64,000 bases of DNA from Chryseobacterium sp. KLBC 52 (GCF_003347605.1 NZ_QDFZ01000006.1:124001-188000), one strand, 5' to 3'; positions 8,231 to 17,703 are shown, counted from the stretch's first letter. Translations and numbers: made by a program. The notes: a model not told the origin generated them from the sequence alone.

Positions 8231-10846
8231 TTATAAACTTTTCAGTTTCTCTTCAAGGATTGCAATCTTATCCTGAGCGTCTTTTTGCTTCTTACGTTCA
8301 CCTTCTACAACTTCCGGCTTAGCATTGGCAACAAACTTCTCATTGGAAAGCTTCTTTTCTACTGAAACTAAGAATCCTTTTAAATATTTTACTTCTTCTT
8401 CAGTTTTAGCTTTTTCTTCTCCTAAATCTAAGTTTTCACTTAGCGGGATAGAAACTTCAGTAGCTCCTACCAGGAAGGTAAAGCTTGGTTTATCTGTTTT
8501 CTGTCCAAAATGAATTTCAGAAATATTAGCCAGTTTTCTTACTACAGCTTCATTGGCAAATTCAGCAGCATTGGTATATACCTCAGCGGCTTCTCTTGGT
8601 GAAATTCCTTTGGTCTGACGGTAGTTTCTAACTCCTGAAATCAGCTCTGCTGCCGTTTCAAAGTTTTTAATAATTGCCTCGTCAAATGCTCCTGCTTCTT
8701 TTTGCTGAGCTATTACTAAAGCCTCATCAATACTTCTTTCTGAGATTGTCTGCCATAGTTCTTCTGTCAGGAAAGGCATGAACGGATGAAGTAACTTCAT
8801 CAGCTCCTCAAAGAAGTAGATCGTTTTATTATAAACTTCTTTAGAAATTCCTTCTCCATAGTTAGGTTTAATCGCTTCAAGATACCAACCACAAAAATCA
8901 TCCCAAATTAATTTATAGATCAAATGCAGTGCGTCAGAAATTCTGAATTTCTCGAATTGATCATTAATTTCAGCAATTGTTTTATTAAGCTTGTTTTCAA
9001 ACCACTCAATTGCCTGGTTATCGGTTGCAATAGCTGGCTTATCTTCATGATTCCACATATTGATCAGACGGAATGCATTCCAGATCTTCGTCATGAAGTT
9101 TCTTCCCTGAAGCATTAAATCTTCATCAAAAAGAAGGTCATTACCTGCAGCAGAACTCAATAGAATTCCTACACGTACTCCATCTGCTCCATATTTATCC
9201 ATTAATTCAAGAGGGTCTGGAGAGTTTCCAAGAGATTTTGACATCTTTCTTCTCTGCTTATCTCTTACAATTCCTGTAAAATAAACATTCTTAAACGGAA
9301 CTTCTTTTCTGTACTCCAATCCGGCCATAATCATTCTGGCAACCCAGAAGAAAATAATATCCGGACCTGTAACCAGATCAGAGGTTGGATAGTAATAGTT
9401 GATATCTTTATTTTCAGGATCAAGTAATCCGTCAAATACAGACATTGGCCATAACCATGATGAGAACCATGTATCCAATGCATCGTCGTCTTGTCTAAGG
9501 TTTTCTACAGTCAGATCTGAATTTCCTGTTCTTTGTTTTGCCAGCTCTAAAGCTTCATCTTTAGTTTCAGCTACTACAAAATCATTCTCTCCATCTCCAT
9601 AGTAATACGCTGGAATCTGCTGTCCCCACCAAAGCTGACGGGAAATATTCCAGTCGCGGATGTTCTCCATCCAGTGCTTGTAGGTATTTTTAAATTTTTC
9701 AGGATAAAACTTAACCTCATCATCCATTACTACATCCAAAGCTGGCTTAGCAATTTCAGACATTTTAAGGAACCATTGTACTGAAACTTTAGGTTCAATA
9801 ACAGCGCCTGTTCTCTCGGAAGTTCCTACTTTATTTACGTAATCTTCTGCTTTCAACAAAAGATCTTTTTCTTCAAGTTCTTTAGCAATCTGCTTTCTTA
9901 CGTCAAATCTGTTTTTCCCTGCGTAATGTAAACCATGCTCATTAAGATTTCCGTCATCATCCAAAGCATCAATCATCTTTAACTGATGTTTTTGTCCGAT
10001 TTCGTAGTCATTGATATCGTGAGCAGGAGTAATTTTCAAAGCTCCGGTTCCGAATTCAATATCCACATACTCATCTTCAATGATCGGGATTACTCTGTCA
10101 ACGATCGGTACAATTACATTTTTACCTTTCAGGTGCGCATATCTTTCGTCATTCGGATTGATACATACCGCTGTATCCCCAAAAATAGTTTCGGGACGTG
10201 TAGTAGCTACTGAAAGGAATTCTTCTGAACCTTCAATCTTATATTTAAGGAAATATAATTTTCCGTTTTGCTCTTTAAAGATTACCTCTTCGTCAGAGAT
10301 ATTGGTTTTCGCTTCCGGATCCCAGTTCACCATTCTATAGCCTCTGTAGATGAGTCCTTTATTATAAAGGTCTACAAAACTTTTGATAACCTGCTGAGAA
10401 AGTTTATCTTCCATGGTGAAACGGGTTCTGTCCCAATCACATGAACATCCCAGCTTTTTCAGCTGTTCCAGGATAGTTCCTCCATATTTATTGGTCCAAT
10501 CCCATGCGTGGGTTAAAAACTCCTCACGGGTAATATCTGACTTGTTGACTCCTTCAGACTTCAGTTTAGCAACAACTTTAGCTTCAGTAGCAATTGAAGC
10601 GTGATCTGTTCCCGGAATCCAACAAGCATTAAATCCGCGCATTCTTGCACGACGGACCAGAACATCTTGAAGGGTATTGTTCAACATATGCCCCATGTGT
10701 AGTATCCCCGTCACGTTAGGCGGAGGAATGACTATCGTATATGGCGGTTTGTCATTAGGTTCTGAGTGGAAAAATTTGTTTTCCAACCAGTAACTGTACC
10801 ATTTTTGTTCTGTTTCCTGTGGATTGTACTTTTCTGAAATCTGCAT
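8231..10846 (-). CDS. valS: valine--tRNA ligase
   Basis: Class Ia aminoacyl-tRNA synthetase that charges tRNA-Val and edits mischarged Thr. The 871-residue protein shows the HIGH motif as HMGH (about residues 50-53, after PPPNVTG), the CP1 editing domain (about 185-350, with TTRPETIFGDTA), KMSKS at about 534-538, an anticodon-binding domain (about 620-740) and a C-terminal coiled-coil arm (about 810-870). A TTG upstream could give 8 more residues, but a TATTTTTG promoter box ends 5 bases before it, so the ATG at 10846 is preferred. Essential gene. Confidence 0.97.
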   Translation of the reverse strand: MQISEKYNPQETEQKWYSYWLENKFFHSEPNDKPPYTIVIPPPNVTGILHMGHMLNNTLQDVLVRRARMRGFNACWIPGTDHASIATEAKVVAKLKSEGVNKSDITREEFLTHAWDWTNKYGGTILEQLKKLGCSCDWDRTRFTMEDKLSQQVIKSFVDLYNKGLIYRGYRMVNWDPEAKTNISDEEVIFKEQNGKLYFLKYKIEGSEEFLSVATTRPETIFGDTAVCINPNDERYAHLKGKNVIVPIVDRVIPIIEDEYVDIEFGTGALKITPAHDINDYEIGQKHQLKMIDALDDDGNLNEHGLHYAGKNRFDVRKQIAKELEEKDLLLKAEDYVNKVGTSERTGAVIEPKVSVQWFLKMSEIAKPALDVVMDDEVKFYPEKFKNTYKHWMENIRDWNISRQLWWGQQIPAYYYGDGENDFVVAETKDEALELAKQRTGNSDLTVENLRQDDDALDTWFSSWLWPMSVFDGLLDPENKDINYYYPTSDLVTGPDIIFFWVARMIMAGLEYRKEVPFKNVYFTGIVRDKQRRKMSKSLGNSPDPLELMDKYGADGVRVGILLSSAAGNDLLFDEDLMLQGRNFMTKIWNAFRLINMWNHEDKPAIATDNQAIEWFENKLNKTIAEINDQFEKFRISDALHLIYKLIWDDFCGWYLEAIKPNYGEGISKEVYNKTIYFFEELMKLLHPFMPFLTEELWQTISERSIDEALVIAQQKEAGAFDEAIIKNFETAAELISGVRNYRQTKGISPREAAEVYTNAAEFANEAVVRKLANISEIHFGQKTDKPSFTFLVGATEVSIPLSENLDLGEEKAKTEEEVKYLKGFLVSVEKKLSNEKFVANAKPEVVEGERKKQKDAQDKIAILEEKLKSL

Positions 10847-10874
10847 AAATTCTATTTCTTTGGCTTGCAATTTG

Positions 10875-10882
10875 CAAAAATA
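10875..10882 (-). promoter_or_regulatory. -7 box TATTTTTG of valS
   Basis: On the minus strand TATTTTTG matches TAnnTTTG. It ends 28 bases before the ATG at 10846 and overlaps the neighbourhood of the alternative TTG start. Confidence 0.55.
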
Positions 10883-10924
10883 GTCTAAAGAAAAAAATTT
10901 TTAAGCATGAATTAAAATAATTTT

Positions 10925-10932
10925 TAACTTTG
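10925..10932 (+). promoter_or_regulatory. -7 box TAACTTTG of the DUF1573 gene
   Basis: TAACTTTG matches TAnnTTTG and lies 42 bases before the ATG at 10975. It supports the shorter start over the 15-codon-longer frame. Confidence 0.6.
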
Positions 10933-10974
10933 TTTCACAAAATTTATCTAACAAACGTATTAACATTCAAGAAT

Positions 10975-11439
10975 ATGAAAAAATTAATTGCAGGAATTGC
11001 ACTATTCGGGACATTTGCTCTGGCATCTGCACAAACAATTACATTTGATAAAACTACTTTCGATTATGGTACTATTAAGCCTAGCGCTGATGGTACAAGA
11101 TTTTTTACAGTAACGAATTCTGGTGATAAGCCTTTGATTCTTTCAAATGTAAAACCTTCTTGCGGATGTACGACTCCTGAATTCAGCCAAGATCCTATCA
11201 TGCCTGGAAAGTCTGCTAAGATCAAAGTTGGATACAATACAGCGATCCCTGGACCTTTCAACAAAATGATTGAGGTTTTCTCTAACGATCCTGCAAACAG
11301 CAGAAGCGTAATCTACATCAAAGGTAACGTAGATGCTAACGCTCCTGAGCCAAAAGTATTGACTCCTGCTGAACAGAAAGAAGCTGCTAAAGCTGAGAAA
11401 AAAGCGGCAAAACTTGCAAAAAAGGCTGCTGCGAAGTAA
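10975..11439 (+). CDS. DUF1573 domain-containing secreted protein
   Basis: A 154-residue exported protein. Residues 1-20 form a signal peptide (MKKLIAGIALFG, cleavage near ASAQ). Residues 25-115 are a DUF1573 immunoglobulin-like domain with the diagnostic PSCGCTTPEF motif and a beta-strand pattern like that of ASPM-SPD-2-Hydin domains. The tail (about 120-154) is a lysine/alanine-rich helix, AEKKAAKLAKKAAAK. The family is abundant and of unknown function in Bacteroidota, usually periplasmic. It is monocistronic with its own promoter box and terminator. Confidence 0.9.
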   Translation: MKKLIAGIALFGTFALASAQTITFDKTTFDYGTIKPSADGTRFFTVTNSGDKPLILSNVKPSCGCTTPEFSQDPIMPGKSAKIKVGYNTAIPGPFNKMIEVFSNDPANSRSVIYIKGNVDANAPEPKVLTPAEQKEAAKAEKKAAKLAKKAAAK

Positions 11440-11461
11440 TCTCTACTCAAAAAAATAAAAG

Positions 11462-11483
11462 AACCGTCTCCAATGAGGCGGTT
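11462..11483 (+). terminator. terminator of the DUF1573 gene
   Basis: AACCGTCTC (11462-11470) pairs with GAGGCGGTT (11475-11483) with one G-T wobble, followed by a T-run. Confidence 0.85.
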
Positions 11484-11570
11484 TTTTTATTACATTTATG
11501 TTTGATTAGGTGGCAGATGATAGGTAATAGGTGGCAGTAAATGTATTGACGTTTATCGAATATATTATTT

Positions 11571-11639
11571 AGGTTTTGGCTGAAGCCTTCGGATTTATTT
11601 ATCTTTAAAATGGCTGGGCTAAAGCCCACCCCTATTGAA
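11571..11639 (+). repeat. GGCTGAAGCC / GGGCTAAAGCCC dispersed repeat, copy D
   Basis: It contains GGTTTTGGCTGAAGCC, then after about 27 bases TGGGCTAAAGCCCA and CCCTATTGAAT. The same ordered blocks occur three times at 55408-55697. It sits between the DUF1573 terminator and the PPK2 start. Confidence 0.7.
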
Positions 11640-11694
11640 TTTTAATAACATCTTCACTTTTATCTTTTTACTTTTATCTTTAAATAAAAAAAAT

Positions 11695-12564
11695 ATGGAC
11701 ACCGATTTCTCAGATAACTTTAAGGTAAGTGGAAAATTTTCAATAAAAAAAACTTCAACTGCTTATAAAGGCAAGCTCACGAAAGAAGAAGGAGAGCAAA
11801 TGCTGATTCAGGAGAAAGAAAAACTTCGTGAGTTGCAGGAAAAATTATATGCGGACGGAAGCCAGTCTTTGCTGGTTGTATTGCAGGCTATGGATGCAGC
11901 AGGAAAAGACAGCATGATAGAGCATGTTTTCGGAGGTGTGAATCCTCAGGGCTGCAATGTAACCAGTTTTAAAACCCCAAGTTCCAAAGAATATTCTCAT
12001 GATTTTTTATGGAGGCATTATCTTGCCTTACCACAGAAAGGTATGATTGGAATTTTCAACCGTTCTCATTATGAAAGTGTTCTGGTTTGCAAAGTACATC
12101 CTGAATATAATTTAAGCGAAAAAACATGGTCTTCCGTCAAAGATTTTGATGCTAAATTCTGGGAAAACAGGTATGAAAGTATTCGTAATTTCGAAAAACA
12201 TCTTTCCCAAAACGGAACCACTGTTGTGAAGATTTTTTTACATGTCTCTAAGGATGAGCAGAAAAAAAGACTACTGGACAGAATTGATGAACAGGAAAAA
12301 AACTGGAAATTCTCAGCGGGAGATCTCCCGGAAAGAGCGTTATTCGATCAATATATGGAGGCGTATGAAACTGCTATCAATGAAACCTCAAAAGATTACG
12401 CACCATGGTATGTGCTTCCTGCAGACAGTAAGTGGTTTGCAAGAGTAGCAGCTATTCAGATCATTATTGATACTCTGGAGAAAATGAATCTCAAATATCC
12501 TACTCTTTCCGACAAGGACAGACAGGAATTACAGGAATCTAAAAAACAGTTGGAAAGTGAATAA
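11695..12564 (+). CDS. polyphosphate kinase 2 family protein
   Basis: A 289-residue PPK2-family enzyme (polyphosphate:nucleotide phosphotransferase), which uses polyphosphate to phosphorylate nucleotides. The Walker A segment is QAMDAAGKDS (residues 64-73); the Walker B/lid region is GMIGIFNRSHYE (about 116-127). Asp-rich and Arg-rich positions of the family are present, e.g. FLHVSKDEQKKRLLDRID near 180-198. It is a single-domain form like class I/III PPK2, so the AMP-versus-ADP preference cannot be decided by eye. The ATG at 11695 is chosen; the 20-residue upstream extension is low-complexity and lies in repeat-like sequence. Confidence 0.9.
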   Translation: MDTDFSDNFKVSGKFSIKKTSTAYKGKLTKEEGEQMLIQEKEKLRELQEKLYADGSQSLLVVLQAMDAAGKDSMIEHVFGGVNPQGCNVTSFKTPSSKEYSHDFLWRHYLALPQKGMIGIFNRSHYESVLVCKVHPEYNLSEKTWSSVKDFDAKFWENRYESIRNFEKHLSQNGTTVVKIFLHVSKDEQKKRLLDRIDEQEKNWKFSAGDLPERALFDQYMEAYETAINETSKDYAPWYVLPADSKWFARVAAIQIIIDTLEKMNLKYPTLSDKDRQELQESKKQLESE

Positions 12565-12571
12565 ATAAAGT

Positions 12572-12634
12572 TGGAAGGTAAAGGTTTGAAGATGGAGATG
12601 TAAAAACTTCCCTCTTCAAGCCTTTAACTTCCAG
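12572..12634. terminator. long imperfect inverted repeat between ppk2 and rnpB
   Basis: TGGAAGGTAAAGGTTTGAAG (starting 12572) pairs imperfectly with CTTCAAGCCTTTAACTTCCA (ending about 12633). It lies at the convergent ends of the PPK2 gene and rnpB and could form a terminator-like hairpin. Two other GGAAG-rich inverted repeats occur at 23646-23790 and 45831-45997. Confidence 0.5.
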
Positions 12635-12643
12635 CATTAAAAA

Positions 12644-12971
12644 ATCACGAGAAAATCTATAAGCCGGATTTTGTACTTCCGAAGAAGCGCCTGTTATTTA
12701 TCTACGTATTACATTGCTGCAATACTTGAGCTGATTACCCCTCGGCTTTCAGGACGAGCCGCCCCTATTTTCATTACTGAAAAGAACCGATATACTTATC
12801 ATTGCACCGCAAAGAGTTTACCTGGTTTCACTACAGCCGAACTGTACCTGCTTTCTGTTGCACTTGTCCTACCCTCACGGGTGACGGATGTTATCCGCTT
12901 TGCTGCTCTGTGGTGTCCGGACTTTCCTACCCTTGCCGAAACAAGAATCAACAAGCCGATTTTCTCGCGGT
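12644..12971 (-). ncRNA. rnpB: RNase P RNA, bacterial type A
   Basis: Catalytic RNA of ribonuclease P, which matures the 5' ends of tRNAs. On the minus strand the universally conserved GAGGAAAGTCCGGAC block appears as GTAGGAAAGTCCGGACACC near 12905-12925, and the 3' signature ACAAAATCCGGCTTATAG lies at about 12658-12675. Helix P1 is a perfect 10-bp pairing of CGAGAAAATC with GATTTTCTCG (12958-12967 with 12648-12657), fixing both ends. A TACCTTTG box at 12974-12981 ends 3-4 bases before the 5' end. Three open frames crossing this stretch are spurious. Confidence 0.95.
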
Positions 12972-12973
12972 GG

Positions 12974-12981
12974 CAAAGGTA
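12974..12981 (-). promoter_or_regulatory. -7 box TACCTTTG of rnpB
   Basis: On the minus strand TACCTTTG lies immediately before the RNase P RNA. Because P1 fixes the 5' end near 12967-12971, transcription must begin about 3-5 bases after the box. This calibrates box-to-start distance for the whole window. Confidence 0.75.
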
Positions 12982-13122
12982 CACAAATTTTGTGGTAAAA
13001 AGGTAAAACACCCCAATAGCTAATGAGTACATTTAACCGTTACTCATCTTACAATGTACAGAAGACATATTTAATGTTTTGTAATTTTTAATTATAATTT
13101 TCACCAATTACCACTTTATTAT

Positions 13123-13130
13123 TATCTTCG
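13123..13130 (+). promoter_or_regulatory. candidate -7 box TATCTTCG of the ECF sigma gene
   Basis: TATCTTCG differs from TAnnTTTG at one base and lies 15 bases before the ATG at 13146. The same variant occurs before the gene at 46035, so it may be a functional variant. Confidence 0.4.
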
Positions 13131-13145
13131 TGTCATTATATATCT

Positions 13146-13637
13146 ATGGATTCCAGAGAAAAAGAATTTGCGCAGCTTATCAAAGATAATCAGGGATTGA
13201 TTATTAAAGTATCGCGCTTGTACACCAATTCTCTGGAAGATGAAGAGGATCTTTTCCAGGAAATCGTGTTACAGCTCTGGAGAAGTTATGATTCTTTCAA
13301 AGGAAACTCCAAAATTTCCACATGGATGTACCGTGTAGCGCTCAATACAGCCATTACCCTCTTTAGAAAAAAAAGCAAAAGCCTTCCTACGAATGAGCTG
13401 GACATCAACCAAAAGGATTTTGTGGAAGATGACGATGAAAAACAGCAGCAGGTATCACTTTTGTATACGGTAATCAAGACTCTTCCTAATGTAGAAAGAG
13501 CCATAGTCATGATGTATCTTGACGATCTGCCTTACAAAGACATCGCAGAAAACCTCGGAATCACTGAAGTTAATGCACGTGTAAAAATGAACAGATTAAA
13601 GAAAACCCTTAAAGAACAGATGGAAAAATATGCCTGA
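13146..13637 (+). CDS. ECF-type RNA polymerase sigma factor
   Basis: A 163-residue sigma-70 family extracytoplasmic-function factor. Region 2 (about residues 10-75) contains DEEDLFQEIVLQLWRSYDSFKG and STWMYRVALNTAI; region 4 (about 105-158) contains the helix-turn-helix YKDIAENLGITEVNARVKMNRLKK. Region 1.1 and region 3 are absent, as in ECF factors. It overlaps the next gene by 8 bases; the next gene encodes a membrane protein that is probably its partner or anti-sigma factor. Target genes unknown. Confidence 0.92.
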   Translation: MDSREKEFAQLIKDNQGLIIKVSRLYTNSLEDEEDLFQEIVLQLWRSYDSFKGNSKISTWMYRVALNTAITLFRKKSKSLPTNELDINQKDFVEDDDEKQQQVSLLYTVIKTLPNVERAIVMMYLDDLPYKDIAENLGITEVNARVKMNRLKKTLKEQMEKYA

Positions 13638-14304
13638 ATTTGATTTAGATAGCTTTAAGAAAACATGGCAGGAACAGCCTGTTCAGCCAAAATATGACAA
13701 CAAGGAGATTCTTCAGATGTTGAATAGAAAATCGCGTAACTATGTGAAGTATATTTTCTGGATCAGCGTTATTGAGTTCCTTTTCTTTTCTGTATTTGGG
13801 TTGTTCTACTTTTTTCAGGAGGAAGAGTCGGAAAGTTTTCGTAAAATGCTGACAAGATTAGGGGCACAGGAAGCTCCTGAAATAGAAAACAACTTCGGTC
13901 ATGTCTATCTGGCGATCAAAATTTTAAGTTTACTGATTACAGCTTATTTTGTCTTGAAATTTTATCAGAATTACCGGAAAATAAAGATTGAGGAAAATCT
14001 GAAAGGGCTTATCACACGGATCATCAAATTCAAAAGAACGGTGAATGCCTTTATTCTGATCAGCATTGTATTGCTTTTGCTTTTCACTTTTGTCCTGATC
14101 GCTTTTATATTATATATATTAGATTCTCAGAATATACAGCCCAGCAGTTCGAGTCTCACTATTATTATTGTTGGAATTACCGTAAGCACGCTGCTTGCAA
14201 TCTCTATGATCTGGTTTTATTACAGGCTGGTATATGGTACTATTATCAGAAAGCTTGATAAAAACCTGAAGCAGCTTAAAGAAATAGATTCTCACGAAAA
14301 TTAA
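13630..14304 (+). CDS. membrane protein, probable partner of the sigma factor
   Basis: A 224-residue protein with four predicted membrane helices (about 37-58, 93-112, 132-158, 168-190). The soluble N-terminal 30 residues (FDLDSFKKTWQEQPVQPKYDNKEI) precede the first helix. Overlap with the sigma gene and an N-terminal cytosolic stretch fit an anti-sigma-like role, but no recognised zinc-containing or FecR-type anti-sigma domain is visible. This function is inferred from context only. Confidence 0.7.
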   Translation: MPEFDLDSFKKTWQEQPVQPKYDNKEILQMLNRKSRNYVKYIFWISVIEFLFFSVFGLFYFFQEEESESFRKMLTRLGAQEAPEIENNFGHVYLAIKILSLLITAYFVLKFYQNYRKIKIEENLKGLITRIIKFKRTVNAFILISIVLLLLFTFVLIAFILYILDSQNIQPSSSSLTIIIVGITVSTLLAISMIWFYYRLVYGTIIRKLDKNLKQLKEIDSHEN

Positions 14305-14362
14305 TATACATAGGCATAATTCGGGATATAATTGTTAATTTTATTCCACCAAATCTTAAACT

Positions 14363-15988
14363 ATGCCCTTATCTTATGTGTATGGAACTTCTGAGGTTCC
14401 ATTATTAGGCCAGACCATCGGAGCCAATCTTAAAAGTACTGTCGAAAAATATCCCCATCAGGAAGCATTAGTCTGCGTTCATCAGGATTACAGAGCTACT
14501 TATCAGGAATTTTACAATCAAACAACAGCTGTTGCAAAAGCTTTATTATTTTTAGGAGCAAAAGCAGGCGACAGAATCGGAATCTGGTCTTCCAACCGCT
14601 ATGAATGGGTACTTTTGCAGTATGCCACTGCAAGGATAGGAACTATTTTAGTGAATATCAATCCGGCCTATAGAACTCACGAACTGACCTATGTACTCAA
14701 TCAGTCGGAAGTTCGCTTTATTTTTTCCTCTTTAAGTTTTAAAACCAGTAATTATAAAGAAATGGTTGAATATGCAAAAGAAGTATGTCCAACCCTTGAT
14801 CATGAAATATTCTTTGATGAAAACTGGGAAGAGTTTGTGAATAACGGACAGGAAATTTCAGATGAAGTGCTTCACAGTTTTGAAGAGCATGTACAGTTTG
14901 ACGATCCGGTTAATATTCAATATACTTCCGGAACCACCGGCTTTCCGAAAGGAGTTACCCTTTCCCATCATAATATTCTCAATAATGGTTATTTTATTGG
15001 TATCAGATTAAAATATACTGAGAAAGACCGCGTCTGCATTCCTGTACCCTTTTACCACTGCTTTGGGATGGTCATCGGAAATATGTGCTGCACAGCTCAC
15101 GGAGCCTGTATGGTAATTCCGAATGACAGTTTTGATCCGGAGATTACTTTAAAAGCTGTTTCAGATGAAAAATGTACTTCTTTATATGGAGTACCTACTA
15201 TGTTTATTGCTGAACTGGCCGTAAAAGATTTTGACACCTATGATTTTTCAAGCTTAAGAACCGGTGTTATGGCGGGCTCTGTATGTCCTCCCGAAATCAT
15301 GAAGAAAGTAGAAAGCCTGATGAATATTAAAGAAATGAGTATCTGCTATGGAATGACAGAAACTTCACCTGTATCTACTCAGACCTTAATAGGAACACCG
15401 CTGGAAAAGCAGGTCAGCACAGTAGGAACTGTTCAGGATCATCTTGAGATAAAAATCATTGATGAAAGTGGCAGAATTTTAAAACGTGGGGAGCATGGCG
15501 AACTTTGCACCAGAGGATATTCCGTTATGCTGAAATACTGGAATGATCCTGAAAATACCAGGAAAGTACTGGATGATGCCCGCTGGATGCATACCGGAGA
15601 TATGGCCGTGATGGATAAAGACGGCTATATTACCATTTCTGGAAGGATAAAAGACCTCATCATTCGTGGCGGAGAAAATATTTCCCCTAAGGAAATTGAA
15701 GATTTTTTATATACATATACCAACATCCTTGATGTTCAGATCATTGGTGTTCCCAGCGAAAAATTCGGGGAAGAAGTAATGGCATGGGTAAAAGTGAGAA
15801 AAGGATTTACCATCACTGCTGAAGAGCTGCAGGAATACTGTAAAGGAAGAATTGCCCATTATAAAGTTCCGAAATACTGGAAATTTGTAGATGAATTTCC
15901 AATGACCATTTCAGGAAAAATAAGAAAGGTTGAAATGCGGGAAATTTCTATGAAGGAGCTGGGGCTGGAAAATGTAAAACTGAGCTAA
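14363..15988 (+). CDS. AMP-binding acyl-CoA synthetase
   Basis: A 541-residue ANL-superfamily ligase that activates a carboxylic acid with ATP and transfers it to CoA. The P-loop motif is YTSGTTGFPKGVTLSH (about residues 193-208). The GMTETSP motif and the hinge region GRIKDLIIRGGENISPKEIE are intact, as is the C-terminal catalytic Lys in SGKIRKVEMRE. It is most like medium/long-chain fatty-acyl-CoA synthetases of the acyl-CoA synthetase type used by Bacteroidota. Chain-length preference cannot be read. Confidence 0.9.
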   Translation: MPLSYVYGTSEVPLLGQTIGANLKSTVEKYPHQEALVCVHQDYRATYQEFYNQTTAVAKALLFLGAKAGDRIGIWSSNRYEWVLLQYATARIGTILVNINPAYRTHELTYVLNQSEVRFIFSSLSFKTSNYKEMVEYAKEVCPTLDHEIFFDENWEEFVNNGQEISDEVLHSFEEHVQFDDPVNIQYTSGTTGFPKGVTLSHHNILNNGYFIGIRLKYTEKDRVCIPVPFYHCFGMVIGNMCCTAHGACMVIPNDSFDPEITLKAVSDEKCTSLYGVPTMFIAELAVKDFDTYDFSSLRTGVMAGSVCPPEIMKKVESLMNIKEMSICYGMTETSPVSTQTLIGTPLEKQVSTVGTVQDHLEIKIIDESGRILKRGEHGELCTRGYSVMLKYWNDPENTRKVLDDARWMHTGDMAVMDKDGYITISGRIKDLIIRGGENISPKEIEDFLYTYTNILDVQIIGVPSEKFGEEVMAWVKVRKGFTITAEELQEYCKGRIAHYKVPKYWKFVDEFPMTISGKIRKVEMREISMKELGLENVKLS

Positions 15989-16044
15989 TAACTTACAAAA
16001 AGTAAAATGATAAATAGCTATCCCATTTTTACTTATGATAAAAC

Positions 16045-16073
16045 AAAAAGCATTTCAAATTGAAATGCTTTTT
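16045..16073. terminator. bidirectional terminator between acyl-CoA synthetase and rpoN
   Basis: AAAAAGCATTTC pairs with GAAATGCTTTTT around a short AT loop. A and T runs on both sides serve the convergent genes ending at 15988 and 16081. Confidence 0.85.
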
Positions 16074-16080
16074 TATATTG

Positions 16081-17544
16081 TTAAAGTTCTTTTCTTAACC
16101 TCGCGACAGGAATATTGAGCTGTTCACGATATTTTGCAATCGTTCTTCTGGCAATATTATAACCCTGCTCTTTCAGAATGACTACTAATGCATCATCTGT
16201 AAGAGGTTTTCTCTTATTTTCTTTACTGATCACTTCCTGAAGATGGGTTTTGATCTCTTTAGTAGAAACTTCTTCTCCATCGTCATTTGTTAAACTGTCT
16301 GAGAACAGATCTTTAAGATATACGATTCCATTAGGTGTATCTGCATATTTACTTTTTACCACCCTTGAAATGGTAGAGATATCAAAACCTGTAATATCTG
16401 CAACATCCTTCAGAATCATTGGTTTCAGAGACTTTTCGTCACCGGTGATGAAATAATCCTTCTGAAATTTTACGATGGCTGTAATCGTCTGTAATAAGGT
16501 ATTCTGACGTTGATTAATGGCATCAATATACCATTTTGCAGCGTCCAGTTTTTGTTTGATAAATAAAGCAGCCTGCTTGTGTTCTGATGAATTTTTATCA
16601 TGAGAATACGTTGTCAGAATATCTTTATATTCTTCAGAAACTCTTAGCGTAGGCGCATTCTTGCTGTTCAGCATAGGAATTACCTGGCCGTCTTTCACCT
16701 GAATAACAAAGTCCGGAATAATCTCCTGATTAATGGTAATTGTCTGCGTATCAAAGTTTCCTCCCACTTTAGGAGATAATTTTGATATTTCATCCAGGGC
16801 ATCTTTCAGATCATCTTCTTCAATATCATACTTCTGAATGATCTTGTTGTAATGCTTATTGGTTAAAGCTTCAAACTGATGTCTTAAAATATTGGCAGCC
16901 AGAGAAACTGCTTTATCTGAGCTTACTTTCTTTTCAATCTGTAGTAACAGACATTCCTGCAGACCTCTTGCTCCTACTCCTGGAGGGTCCAGTTTCTGAA
17001 CATAATTTTCAAGGATATCTTCCACTCTTTCTTTAGTGGTGTAGATTCCTTGTGAGAAAGCAAGATCATCAACAATAGATTTGATTTCTCTTCTCAGATA
17101 TCCGTCTGTATCTAAGTTCCCGATAAGATATTCTGCAATCTTCAGATCTTCATCACTGATATTCACCAGATGGATCTGTTCTGTAAGATAATCATATAAG
17201 GACTGGCCTTCCGTTAAAAGACTCTCGTTATCAAATTCTTCATCATCCGGAGAGTAGTTGCTGGATGCGGTTTTATAGCTTGGTTCATCGTCATAGATAT
17301 ATTCATTGACGTCGAAATCTGTTTCAATGCTTTCTGTACCCTCATCCTGATAAGCGTCTTCAAGGGAAGAATAGTCATCTTCCTTAGAATCTTCTTTCGC
17401 AATTTCCAAAGCTGGGTTTTCTTCTAACTCTCTTTCCAACTCCTCTTCAAATTCAAGAGTATGAAGCTGAATAAGCTTCATCAACTGGATCTGCTGAGGG
17501 GCCAGCTTCTGTCCTAATTTGAGTTGTAAGTGTTGTTTAAGCAT
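16081..17544 (-). CDS. rpoN: RNA polymerase sigma-54 factor
   Basis: A 487-residue sigma-54 factor, which directs RNA polymerase to -24/-12 promoters and needs an enhancer-binding ATPase. Region I (residues 1-50) is Gln/Leu-rich (QIQLMKLIQLHTLEFEEELERE), followed by an acidic region II (about 45-115), the core-binding domain, the helix-turn-helix DISTISRVVKSKYADTPNGI, and the C-terminal RpoN box ARRTIAKYR (about 467-475). Full length and intact. No sigma-54 activator lies in this window. Confidence 0.96.
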   Translation of the reverse strand: MLKQHLQLKLGQKLAPQQIQLMKLIQLHTLEFEEELERELEENPALEIAKEDSKEDDYSSLEDAYQDEGTESIETDFDVNEYIYDDEPSYKTASSNYSPDDEEFDNESLLTEGQSLYDYLTEQIHLVNISDEDLKIAEYLIGNLDTDGYLRREIKSIVDDLAFSQGIYTTKERVEDILENYVQKLDPPGVGARGLQECLLLQIEKKVSSDKAVSLAANILRHQFEALTNKHYNKIIQKYDIEEDDLKDALDEISKLSPKVGGNFDTQTITINQEIIPDFVIQVKDGQVIPMLNSKNAPTLRVSEEYKDILTTYSHDKNSSEHKQAALFIKQKLDAAKWYIDAINQRQNTLLQTITAIVKFQKDYFITGDEKSLKPMILKDVADITGFDISTISRVVKSKYADTPNGIVYLKDLFSDSLTNDDGEEVSTKEIKTHLQEVISKENKRKPLTDDALVVILKEQGYNIARRTIAKYREQLNIPVARLRKEL

Positions 17545-17662
17545 ATTCCTATTTACGTTTTAACATAACATATTCTACGAATTTAATAAATTTATTTGAT
17601 AAAAAACACATTTAGCATGATTTTTGCATTACTTATCCTAATATAATAAACTATTAAATAAT

Positions 17663-17697
17663 AAAAAAAGCCTTAACTTGTGATTAAGGCTTTTTTT
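17663..17697. terminator. terminator of asnS
   Basis: AAAAAAAGCCTTAA (17663-17676) and its complement (17684-17697) form a 14-bp stem with a 7-base loop and a T-run after it on the minus strand. Confidence 0.85.
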
Positions 17698-17703
17698 ATT
17701 GTT

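Noticed and set aside
11447..11629. 60-codon minus-strand frame after the DUF1573 gene
   Set aside because: It covers a terminator and a dispersed repeat and has no coding character.
12671..13032. Three overlapping open frames on both strands
   Set aside because: They lie within the RNase P RNA, whose conserved core and P1 helix explain the sequence.
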